From the NCBI RefSeq assembly GCF_965638725.1, contig NC_134951.1:79735068-79799067 (forward strand): a DNA stretch of 64,000 nt. The letters are read 5' to 3'. Position 1 is the stretch's first letter; each line of letters begins with the position of its first letter. Positions 1 through 11,257 of this stretch are shown here, piece by piece. This stretch comes from Aptenodytes patagonicus (Eukaryota; Chordata; Aves; Sphenisciformes; Spheniscidae). Below the pieces are notes generated by a model. That model made no database searches, was not told the DNA's origin, and was given only the letters and a program-made list of their open reading frames with translations. The translations under genes and the position numbers were made by a program.

Positions 1-3000
1 CAAGAACACCTTTTAGTTTAAGATAGCAAAAGAAAAGCTGTTTCTCCTTTCTTTCAAATATTCCTTCATTGTTCTCTAGCACCAATAAATGAGATTTGCA
101 CCGAAGGACTCTATCTCAGATTTGCTTCTGTCAAAGGAGCTCTCACCACGACTTGTGCTGAGCAGGTATTATTGCAGTGCTGCATAGTTACACAAGGTAC
201 CTGAATTGGGAGTAGTCACTGAGAAACTCATGAAGTGTGGTCTCCTTTCCCACTTATGACAGACAGGGCTAGACCACGTTAACTTTAAAAGTCAAACAGT
301 ATGATTCAGAGAACACATTTTCAATTCAGAACTGAGTTGCCTTTGAGGTTAAAAAAAAAAAAAATCTTACTAGTCTTGAAGGGCAAATCAGTTGGATATT
401 CCTATAAAACTTCCAGGACCTTTAAATGAGATCTCATCTTAAGAAATATATACAGAGTATTGTCAACGATGTTTCCCGTAGCTTGAATTGTAGCAGTTTT
501 GTTTTGTTGTGGGTTTGTTTGGGTTTTTTTAATGGCAAGCCCACAAATTTCTTTCCTTGCCTACAATTTTATGAGAGCTGTATTTTATCAGACCTGATTA
601 GTAAAGTGAAGCTAAATCCCTTTTCTTCCCAGTCAGAAGGCTTTCATATTTAATTTGTGTCTAAAGAAATTTTACTAACATAAAGGCCCTGGGATAAAAA
701 AATTTAATTTTATGGTTATAATAGAAAGCAGGGGAATTGAAAAAGCCCCTTTGGAGTTCAGTCACAAAAAGGGAAGATTCAATTACTTTGAAAATCTTTA
801 GAACCACAAGACGGAAATATTGGAAATGATGAGCCAGACTGGGGGTCATCATCAACTGTAATCCCAAACGGCATTTATTCCTTAGCTTGTATTATTTTTC
901 ATTTAGAAACATAATGAACTGCAAGCCACTAAAAACATGAGGAGATAACTGCACTTAAGGAAAGTAAGCTCTCTCATAATTATTCATTAATTGAATAAAA
1001 GCAAATGTTAACCACAGTAATATTTTCATTGTCTGTCTAGTGTTCAGTGACAAAACCAAACTTGCAGGAAAATTATAGTTGATGAAAATGTCTATTTATG
1101 TAAGATCCCTAATGGCAATATATTATTATAGGGCAAATATGCAAATAAGAGTGTTTAAAATACTTTTTAATTCCGTAAAGGTTGATAAATATATAGTAAA
1201 ATACTGCGAAGATAATATATTTAAAGTTAGCTATACTTTCACAGAGTGAACCTGACTCACACCATTTTACACCACTATTGTTCCATTAATTCTAGTCATT
1301 TCCTCCTAACATATACTATGCAAATATGAGCCACATGAGGTTGTTTATGTGCATATTCCTCCAAAATGTATATCTGGCACCAAAATGAAAAACAAAAATG
1401 AATTATTAACAGGCAGCCACTTCTTTCAAATATTTATGTGAATTACTGCTATCATACAAACCAATGAAAGTGTGACAAAATGAATTAGAAACATTTTGAA
1501 AACAATCTTGTAGAATGGACTGATTCATTTGAAGTCATTTGTAGTTGGATATTCAACCTATGTTGAAATCTAAATCAATTTACCTTTTTGGGAGACTTCA
1601 GAACTCAAGATGATCATCTTTCACATTGCCTTGAATACGACTCATATATAAATGACTAATAGCAAAGTACTGATCATTCCTTTTTAAAATACTACTTTCG
1701 GTAACGCTGAATTCTGTTTATTGCTGAAATACATTTGGCATCTAAAAAAGTTTCTTTCTCGATGTTTTATGGTTTATCTTTTTTAAAGTTAAAGTCTCCA
1801 CTATCCTAAATGACCTATTATTTCTTTTCATGATCCTACTAGTTATAACCAAACTAATAATTCTGCTTTCTTACTTATTCAGATCCTTAAGTATGGGTGT
1901 GTGCAAGCTGTGAAACAGCCCTAGTCACCTGAGGCCATAATTATGTCTGACTGGTGTAATACTGCAAAAAGTCCACAGATATATTCGTTAGCATGCAATA
2001 TATTAATATACTAAGATAACAGACTTTTAACTACCTGTGCAATGATGACTATGATGTTAAATGATGTCTGAAAACTTGTCAAATAAGAACAATGTTGGCA
2101 TTTCATTTCTATGATCTACTGTTTAATGCTTGTAATCATCTTATCTTGAACTTCATTGACCAATAAACTATCAATAAAATTGAATTCTCCTTATATGTGA
2201 AGCAGTTTTCTATTTCAAATACATAGAGAAAAAGGAACAATAACTCAAAGAACATCACAGTACTGTCAATTAACGCATCATATTCTAGAAATCATTTATG
2301 GGATTACTCTAGGCTATTTAATTAATCCTTTAACAAGTAGTGACTTCTCTGTTATAAATTAATTTCTCTTCTACACACTTAACTGATCTTGCCATTGATT
2401 TGTCATTCTGCCCCCAAATGATTCAAATTAAGTTCTTCATTGCACGCTACTGCTTAGGACTCCTAGTATAGAATTTCAAGACCCCTAACCTAACAAAAGT
2501 GTCCTAAAGATTCACTAGACATAAGCCTCTGTATGAAGGAATGCTAGTAAACTAGGAAAATAATATATAAGGCAAAATATTTGATCCCATATCATGCTCT
2601 CCTCCTCTGGTGACAGTGTTTTAAAATTTTTTTATAAGATAGCAGGTTTTGTCAACTACTAACAGAATTTTAAAACTATGCGCTGCATTAACTGAGATGA
2701 CTGTAATTCCTTGCTTTACTTACAAGAGCTCAGTAGTAAGAACATGTTGGGTGGCAAATACTGCATCCTTTCTTATGCTCTGCTGTAATCACTGAGCAAT
2801 CCATCTTTATTGAATACCATGCTTTTTTTTGTTTGTTTTGTTGCTTTTGGGGGTTTTATTAACATCTAAGATGAGCTGTCAGGACAACTGAATAGGATTT
2901 CAGTTCTGTAAAGTGCTGAATTATACTTCTGAGTTGCTGGGCGCTCTCAGAAGCTGTGTATTCAAAGGGCACTGATGATGTTGCATATTTTATATGGCAT

Positions 3001-4408
3001 AGCCTGACTGGGTTTTTTGAATGGATTAATTTTCAGATTAAATGCATCTACTTGCAGTAGCTAAAGAGGTAAGAAATCTTCTTAAGTTTTCCAAGTCGAG
3101 TTTAATTTAAACTGGAAAAAAAAAATTGCAGTGACACACTGTTGTTTTCACAAACCTATGCTAATCAAATAAATGTTCCCAATGCTAATTGCTAACAGAC
3201 ACTCATAAGACATTACTTCACTTTTCTCTTTATTCACTAGGTTGAGGAGCATTAGTTTAATAGGTTTAATTTTATTATTATTTTACTGTTTCATCTGTCT
3301 CTATTATTATCCCTATTTAATTTACAAAATAGATGTCACCTTTGCCTTCATAATTATATAAATACTCTAAACCTACATATATTATCTTCATTGTTAGGTA
3401 ATAAATCAGTCATTCCCACTCTTTCCAATATTACACACTTATGCTTCACAGAAAAATAGTTAAGGATATCTATGCTCAAATAGCAGAAAAGTGATTTTAA
3501 CTTGCTGGATGTGCTGCTGATCAGAAATAAAACTAATGAAAACCCAAATATTATACTAGTTACGCATTAACCTTGATTGATACATATAATATGGCTCAAA
3601 TTCCCAAGGTTTCAGTATGGAGCTCAGAAGCACGGACTATGAGATGCTACATCCTCCTTCTTAATCATTTATACCCAACATTCATTTTCCTTAACATTTT
3701 ACCAACTGTTAAGTTGGTAAACACTGTTAGTTTCTCACTTTAACATTTCCATTTGAAGTTTCTACACCTCTCCTTAAAATCTCTCCATAATTTCATCGCC
3801 TTCCTGTTCTTTTTTCTCCTTGGCATCAAGCTTTCCTTAACTGTGCCCTGTTGCCACTAGTTACACAGAAGTGTCTCCCCCTCATGTTTCCAATGACCAG
3901 TCTCCCCAGTCAATCCTTTCCTTACCTATACATGGGTTCAAAAGGTAATTAGATAAGTACAAGTAAAAAACTCTATCAATGCCTAGTAAATAAAAGTGCA
4001 GCTTCAAACTCTGGCTCAGAAAAATCCTAAACTGCAGGGAAAGACTGAGGAACAATATATCACTGAATGTCTACCTTGTTCTTATGCCGTTCCAAAATGC
4101 TGTCCAGCTGCAGTCTGTCCTGAAAACAGAAACTCTCTTCTAAGGGACAAGGGGCAGAACTGACAACATAACTATAGCAGATTAAGAGACTAAAAAAAGG
4201 AGACTAGAATGGAACATTGGGAAGAATACTCTCAAAGTGCTCACTGACTTCTGAAGATAGTATCAAACTTTACTAGAGACAGAACACTGGCAAATTTGGG
4301 CTGGTGTTATGTTCTCAAAATATTTTCCATCAGCTCTTGTAAGACAGCCAAACAAGGAAGATGGTATGAATATACTTAATTTATCAAGACATTACGTACA
4401 TGGCCTAT
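1..4408. other. AT-rich intronic DNA, no gene seen
   Basis: No coding exon or recognisable repeat was found. Two octamer motifs (ATGCAAAT at about 1138 and 1317) and TAAT-rich blocks (for example about 3010-3050) give parts of it the look of conserved non-coding DNA, but conservation cannot be judged from one sequence. A perfect 10-bp inverted repeat with a 4-nt loop lies at 3708-3731. Confidence 0.6.
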
Positions 4409-4413
4409 GTCAT

Positions 4414-4954
4414 TGTCCTGGTTTCGGCAGGGATAGAGTTAATTTCCTTCCTAGTAGCTGGTACAGTGCTGTGCTTTGGATTTAGGATGAGAACAAAGTT
4501 GATAACACACCGAAGTTTTAGTTGTTGCTAGGTAATGCTTACACTAACCAAGGACTTTTCAGCTTCCCATGCTCTACCGACTGAGAAGGCTGGAGGTGCC
4601 CAAGAAGCTGGGAGGGGGCACAGCCAAACTGGCCAAAGGGACATTCCATACCATGTGACGTCATGCTCAGTACATAAACTGGGGAAAGCTGGCCGGGGGG
4701 GCCGCTGCTCGGGGACTGGCTGGGCATCGGTCGGCGGGTGGTGAGCAATTGTACTGTGCATCACTTGCTTTGTGTATTATTATTATAATAATAATATTAT
4801 TATTATTTTATTTCAATTATTAAACTGTTTTTATCTCAACCCACGAGTTTTTCTCACTTGTGCTCTTCCAATTCTCTCCCCCATCCCACCGGGGGCAGGG
4901 AGTGAGCGAGCGGCTGTGTGGTGCTCAGTTACCAACTGAGGTTAAACCACGACA
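4414..4954 (+). mobile_element. Solo LTR of an avian endogenous retrovirus (copy 1)
   Basis: This 541-bp element starts TGTCCTGGTTT and ends AAACCACGACA, which is the TG...CA structure with near-perfect terminal inverted repeats expected of an LTR. It is flanked by a direct 5-bp duplication GTCAT (4409-4413 and 4955-4959). Inside are a perfect CRE (TGACGTCA, 4656-4663), a TATA-like TACATAAA (4671-4678), an ATT-rich stretch (about 4777-4808) and an ATTAAA polyadenylation-type signal (4819-4824). A 5-bp duplication is typical of class III (ERVL-like) elements, so that class is likely but inferred. No internal viral genes flank it, so it is a recombined solo LTR. It lies antisense to PRKN. The short open frames inside it recur in copy 2 and are features of the LTR, not genes. 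Confidence 0.9.
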
Positions 4955-5099
4955 GTCATCATTCTCAGTCAGATCATAAATTCTTAGAAGCAAGAAATGA
5001 ACCGTCCAGGTGGGTTAAGAACATAGAAATGTTTGTCTTAATATCGAACCTTTTCTCTTTTCATGTCTTCCTTATTAAAAGAGAACAATCAAACCTCAG

Positions 5100-5273
5100 A
5101 AGAAATTACCCAAAGAGGTTGTGGAACCTCCATTCTTGAAGATTATCAAGACCTGATTGGACTCAAGACCTGAGCAACCTAGTCTGAATTGACTGACTGT
5201 TTTGACCAGGAGTTTGGACGAGAGATGACCTTCTGAGGTCCCTGCCAATCTGTATTGTTCTACGATTGTATGA
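5100..5273 (+). mobile_element. Old CR1 LINE 3'-end fragment
   Basis: The segment resembles the CR1 3' end. It has an AGAGGTTGTGGAACCTCCAT-like block, then GAGCAACCTAGTCTGA, then TGAGGTCCCTGCCAATCTG, and ends in a degraded TTCTACGATTGTATGA tail. It is 5'-truncated with many substitutions, so it is much older than the CR1 at 42.5 kb. It is plus strand, antisense to PRKN. Confidence 0.8.
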
Positions 5274-6904
5274 AATAGGTAGTTTGCAGAAAAGCTGTCT
5301 TGAATGTCTTTATTTTCTCTTTTCAAGATTTGTAACTTAATCTTAAAAAAAAAAACCAACAAGAAAAAAAACATCAACCCACCCAGTATCACTAGTTATC
5401 GTTTGCATTATTATATTGCCAAGGAGATAAGTCACAGGTATGTCTTATTCTTTATGTTTATAGACAATTTCAAATATATTAATAATTTTAAATTAATGTA
5501 AATTATTAATGTAAATAATTTCTGAGAAAAAAGCAAGCTCTGCCATTTAATTATTTTGAGACCACAAGTGAAAAATTTGTAAATCCTTTGGCTCTGATGC
5601 CATGCATATATGCCGAAAAACATTTCAAATCCAAAAGACTAGCAAAAGCCAATCCATAGTTACCCTCTTAAGTTGAATAAAGCATTACAAGTCTAAAACA
5701 GCAAACTCAAAATCCAATTATTATGGGGTACATCAAAAGACTCCTCAGACTTTCAGACCTGAAATACTTTTAGCCCTTCTTTCAAAGGTTAAGTTAAAAG
5801 AAAAGAAAAAAGGAAAAATAAAAATATAATTTCTGACTTTGCCACTTACGGTATTTAAGGTTGAAAACCAAAGGGAATAAATTAAGTAATCATAAAAAGA
5901 AAAAAAGCATGCCCGGAACAGAGTAACAAAGCAACAAAATTATCCTGTTTAACACCACGTTACCCTAGAGTAAAACATTCATTAAGGAAAACGAGAACAG
6001 ACAAAGGTGCTAACACTATTTTAGCGGATGTACTCTATTGAAATGGAGGTTGGAAATCTCTATTATAATGCAGTGTCCAATTCCACAGGTCAGGAATCTT
6101 ATAAACTCCCTTAGTGGTCATTTCTTCTCCCCTCTTACACCAAAACTCCAGACTATGGATACAAAACTCTTTCCAGAACTCCGCAAATTAGAGGACATTT
6201 CTCCAAATTGCTCTAAAAGGATTTTAAGTAGTTTTTATTAATACACAGAAAATTTATCAAAGAAAACGACTACTATAACTTAGAAGAGTACTGTGAGTTT
6301 CCATCAGGCAATGTCATTTTCTGCATTTTTATCATACAAATTATTTCAATTTGTAAATATAAAGACAAAATGAGCAACAGGTAATTTTTTTGGAGAGGAT
6401 TGCAACATGCTGGAATCCTTAAAAAAAACAGACCGAAGTGGCTTTAAAAGTCTTAGTATCACATTTAAGAGGACAACTACAATAATGTTCAAACATTTGT
6501 TTGCCAAAAAATGTGATGGTAGAATGACTTTGTCAGCCCTATGACATAATTTGGCTAGTATCTTCTTAGAGCACATTTTAGCCATGCTTAACCATCTGCC
6601 TTGAATTGCAAGGAATTAAACAATCTACAAAGATGAGCAGGGGAATGTTCTAAGTAAAACCATCCTAAGCCACTGCATCAACAAATACTGTTTCAGTGGA
6701 AAGATTTCCCAAAGCTCTTCCAAAACCTTTATCAATCCCCCAAAGTAGCCCATCAGTCTTCTACTGCCCATACTGAAACCAATGACCTGAATTTCTCAGC
6801 CGCCTGTATCAGAGAGCAACAGTAAAACTAACCACTTCCATTAACAGTGTTGTCAAAGAGCTATAGACCAAGACAATTACTCAGAATAAACCTTTTATTG
6901 GAAA
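5274..6904. other. Intronic DNA between the CR1 tail and LTR copy 2
   Basis: AT-rich sequence with an A-rich stretch near 5345-5372. There is no retroviral gag, pol or env-like sequence here, although two same-strand LTRs flank the interval. With their different target duplications, this argues that the LTRs are separate solo insertions. I saw no gene. Confidence 0.65.
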
Positions 6905-6909
6905 TCCTC

Positions 6910-7448
6910 TGTCCTGGTTTCAGCAGGGATAGAGTTAATTTCCTTCCTAGTAGCTGGTACAGTGTTTTGGATTTAGGATGAGAACAAAGTTGATAACGCA
7001 CCGATGTTTTAGTTGTTGCTAGGTAATGCTTACACTAGCCAAGGACTTTTTAGTTTCCCATGCTCTACTGCCTGAGAAGGCTGCAGGTGCACAAGAAGCT
7101 GGGAGGGGGCACAGCCAAACTGGCCAAAGGGACATTCCATACCATGTGACGTCATGCTCAGTACATAAACTGGGGAAAGCTGGCCGGGGGGGCCGCTGCT
7201 CGGGGACTGGCTGGGCATCGGTCGGCGGGTGGTGAGCAACTGTACTGTGCATCACTTGCTTTGTGTATTATTATTATATTATTATTATTATTATCATTTT
7301 ATTTCAATTATTAAACTGTTTTTTATCTCAACCCACGAGTTTTTTCTCACTTGTGCTCTTCCAATTCTCTCCCCCATCCCACTGGGTGGGGGGGAGTGAG
7401 CGAGTGGCTGCGTGGTGCTTAGTTGCCGACTGAGATTAAACCATGACA
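6910..7448 (+). mobile_element. Solo LTR of the same endogenous retrovirus family (copy 2)
   Basis: This 539-bp element is nearly identical to the LTR at 4414-4954, starting TGTCCTGGTTT and ending AAACCATGACA. It has its own 5-bp target duplication TCCTC (6905-6909 and 7449-7453). It keeps the perfect CRE (7147-7154), the TATA-like TACATAAA (7162-7169) and the ATT microsatellite (about 7267-7300). It lacks a few bases of the GTGCTGTGCTTTGG segment found in copy 1. Same orientation as copy 1, antisense to PRKN. Confidence 0.9.
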
Positions 7449-7453
7449 TCCTC

Positions 7454-9528
7454 ATATAAAAACCTTTTCAACATTTTGCTTTAATTTTATTAGTAGTTAT
7501 GATTCATTTTCAAGTTACTTTTTTGGCCCTATGCAATTAAGCTACTTCCAAGTAGAATAATATGAGCATATAAGAATTTACGTAAAAAAATCTGGAATGA
7601 AAATCATCTATCAATGCACACAGAATACACTCCAAAAAGATATACTGGTATTTACAATAACCACAAAACTAAATTAATAATTTACAAATGTAGTTCTAAC
7701 TGTTCAGAACTCAAAATCTTTTTGCCCCTTTTTTAACTCTTAAATCTATGCTACATTACTTTCTATACATAATATTGAGACTGTCAGAAATTATATCCCA
7801 GCATTAAATCCTGTGGTATATATTCTTGTTCTTAAGTTAGTCAGAACAGATAGGCAACTGTGCTGTAAATTAAAGCCTTTTGTATCTGAAACAATCTGAA
7901 TAACTCTCAATTCAATTCCTGTTAGATGAAGTATCCACACTATAAAAGCAACCATACACATGGGTCAAATGGTACACTCAGAGCTGTAGTTTTCTAAAGA
8001 GAGCTCTACAGATGCAACTCAGGTATAGAAAGGAGTTGAAATTGTTAGCACCAGCTGAGACAACAACTGCTGAAGCAGAGAAGTAAATCCCCACAGAAGT
8101 AGCAAGAGAGAAGCAGAGAATCATAAGACAAAAGACTACAGAATGGAGATCCAGGGAGATCAGCGATACAGGGTCATCAAATATGGCAGAAATTAATCAG
8201 GAGAGACAGAAAATGTGTCTAAGAGGAAGACTGAAAAGTCATCTGTCAATTGAAAATACTGTGATGGGGAAGGGGGAAAGAGATACTAGAAAACATTCAA
8301 GAAAGGGGGGGGGGGGGAGGAGAAAGTAAGCAAGTGTTAAAACAAACCAAAAGAAAGCAAAAGTAAGTGACAACAAAAGAACAAATAACTGCTTAAGAAA
8401 GGTCAGAGGGAATATGCTGACACAAAAAGTAAAGCAAGAAACATACTATCTACTGATGTCTAAGGTCATTAAAAGCTACAGTTAGATAGCTTTAAACATT
8501 TCTCTGCTTACTCTGAATACGGGTAGAAGGCTGTCCCAAAAGAAGTTCTTGTCTGCTGCAACAGCAATGTTTCTGTCCTACAGCACAATCAATGAAAATC
8601 AATTGGCTGATAATTGCTTTGCATCAAATTAAATTATGGAGGACTACATAGCTCAGAGGGTTGGAAATGAGATGTGGAGCCTTTCACCTCTAGGTCACTG
8701 CTACAAACACAATGCAAGTCAGTAATGACTAAGAGTTGTTACTGTTCTGTTAGGAAAAAAACCTGATTTTAAGCTCTACTAAAACACACCTTTACTGCTT
8801 TATAACCTCAGAACTTTGTTTTGCCAACCCCTGAACAGTTGGATGAAACTCCCAATACTTCTCATGTGACCTTTTTGCTGCCTGTGATTACAATCTACAT
8901 AATTCCTTTTCAAGAATGCTGTTCTTATCCATTCAATAGATTACAACCCAAACAGTCAGGTTACTTTTGAAACCAGTTTCAAAAATTAAAGTCTGTAAAT
9001 AAGATGTAAACTATATAGCAAGATCCCAGAATTATGTATAGTATTTCCTCTTTTAGGCAGGATCATAAATACTCAAAAATACAGAAATTTTGAGCATTTT
9101 CTTTGATTCTCACAAGAAAAAAAACAGCCCAACCCAAACCACCACAAAGTTGTGCTTCCCTGTTGAGGCATAAAATCAAAAGGGAGATAATACAACTTTC
9201 TGAAAACACTAGCTGATGTTAAGTGCAGTTTTTTGTTGATCAGTGACTAGTGCTTGTTTTCATTTCAACTTAATTTAAATAGAATCATAAACAGTTTATG
9301 CATGTGTTTCTGTTTGCTAGTTTGCTCATGGTTTCTGAATGAATTACAATACTAGTTGAAAAATGAAAATACATTTGGGTAGCTGTCATGTGGTAGACTA
9401 ACCTTTGCTGTCCAATAATGTGCTACTTTGTAGGTCAAGAAAGTTTAAAACCACACGGTCCCATGCATTATATACTATTATCACTGCAAAGCCAATATTG
9501 ACTGATGGGGGCTACAGACGAAACTCAC
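7454..9528. other. AT-rich intronic DNA, no gene seen
   Basis: No exon or repeat family was recognised. A run of 13 G (8305-8317) lies in a purine-rich context. All reading frames are short and without recognisable motifs. Confidence 0.55.
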
Positions 9529-9773
9529 TGTTGTAAGGTTAACCCAGGTAGGCAGCTAAGCCCCACACAGCCGCTCATTCCCCTATAGCAGGATGGGGAA
9601 GAGAATCAGAAGAGCAAAATTTAGAAAACTCATGGGTTGAGATAAAGACAGTTTAATAAGTAAAACAAACCAAACAAACCCCAAAACCCAAAGAAAAAAC
9701 AAAACCAAGTGATGCAAAAAAACCCCAACTCCCAAATGCTCACCACCAGCCAGTGTCCAGCCAGTCCCTGGCC
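9529..9773 (-). mobile_element. Old 5'-truncated LTR, related to the two solo LTRs
   Basis: Read on the minus strand, this matches the 3' half of the two LTRs in order. It has the GGACTGGCTGG block, GGTGGTGAGCA, GCATCACTTGG, TTATTAAACTGT, TTTATCTCAACCCA, AGAGAATTGG-like and CCCCATCC blocks, GAGCGGCTGTGTGG, and a degraded end near GGTTAACCTTACAACA. The U3 half with CRE and TATA-like box is missing, and a T-rich tract replaces the ATT repeat. It is diverged and on the opposite strand, hence an older insertion. No target duplication can be recognised. Confidence 0.75.
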
Positions 9774-11236
9774 TAAAATAATCGTAATACTAGCATGAGT
9801 CAGTAACCTGTAATACAGAAGTAATCAGGAAAAATAGATGCTTATCTCCGTAGAAGAAAATATATATTGATGGAGGCAACCACAATAAAGGCTATTATAA
9901 AGCTTCTCTTCAGCTTGTTACCCTCTAGGCCATAGCAGAAAATTGTTTAAGTACAAAAACTTGTTAGTTGTGTTTTCTCCGCTCTCACTGTTCAGATGAG
10001 TGAAACATTGCTCACAACCTCAAAGACTTCTAACCCTCTACAACAAATCCTCAGAGCCTGCAAGAAAGGGTAGCTTCTGTGGCCACACACAGTGCCTTGG
10101 ACCTATGGCATAACATTTCCTGAGAAATGTGAAAAGCATTTCTTTAGGCAGTTTTACATCTTTGAAGATTACAGTTGCTGTAAGTAGACTGTGAACTCTG
10201 CTTCTGATAGATAAAAGGTAACTGGTTTTGATTGTGAAAGTAAAGTCTGGACAGTACCTCTGCTACTGCTGCCACCTAAACCTTCATGCACATACATACT
10301 TGAAGCCACTTATCTGGTAGTGGCACTCTATTTCTTTTATAAAATGCACCATTTTCCAAGACCTAAGTTTTGTTTCCAATTATATTGAGGAAGCATTATT
10401 ATTTTCATTTGTTTATGGAGTTTCAGACTCCAGATTCGACTTCATTTTTAATTTAAACTTCAGCAGCCAAATACTTTTAGTCTGTTACTATCAGCTCTAT
10501 GATATTCATAAGTATCACTAGCATAACTAATAGACTGATGTGGACAGCCACATGCAGACGGATTTGCTGCAGGAACTAGAAGGCTGAGATATGGATTTGC
10601 ATGTTCAGAAGATCCAAAGATAACATGAATTTTCTGGGAGATTAGTTTTTAAATAATGGAACTTAAATTCTCCAGCCCGAAACTCAAAACTCAGGAGGAG
10701 CTCTAATTCCTAGAACAGAGGGGGTTATTGGCCTCTTGCTTGAGAGGGGTGGTCTGAATAAGCAGATGTTCTTCTCCAACTCTGTTGAGTAATCTCCATC
10801 TTTGACAAGTGTGACATTGTCACACTAGTCTCTTCATTCTTGAGGAACCCACATCTCTCTACACACTCGATGACTGGCGTTATAAATAGTTCATAACAGG
10901 CTATGAAAATTAACGTACTAAATGATTAATTAACTGATTAAGGAACCTAACAGGTTGCTTATAAGCTGTATCACAGTCTATTCAGATGATTACAGAGCAT
11001 CTACAAGTCCTGTTACTGGTGCCTTTAACATGCCTAGAACATCTATTACTCATGAACTCTCCTTAAACTCCTGTATTTATGAACACTCCCCTAATTTGGA
11101 GTTTGATTCATTTTCTCAGTAAGATTAGAATAATTATAATGCTTCTACCACCCCCAAGAATCTTCTTTTTTACAATTTATAATTCTAAGAATTGCACAGC
11201 ACTTAAATACCTTTACAAGGGCCATGGATAAATATT

Positions 11237-11257
11237 GGGGGGGGGGGGGGGGGGGGG
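11237..11257 (+). repeat. Homopolymer of 21 guanines
   Basis: An uninterrupted run of 21 G followed by AGGAAAGG. It is C-rich on the PRKN sense strand. Long G runs can form G-quadruplexes and are hard to sequence, so the exact length is uncertain. Confidence 0.9.

Noticed and set aside
4528..4764. Short frames on both strands at 4.53-4.76 kb, repeated at 7.02-7.25 kb
   Set aside because: They recur because both lie in the same solo LTR sequence, which is non-coding. Conservation between the copies reflects common origin, not selection on a protein.
4414..7448. A complete endogenous provirus between the two LTRs
   Set aside because: There are different target duplications on each LTR, the interval is only about 2 kb, and it contains no viral gene-like sequence.
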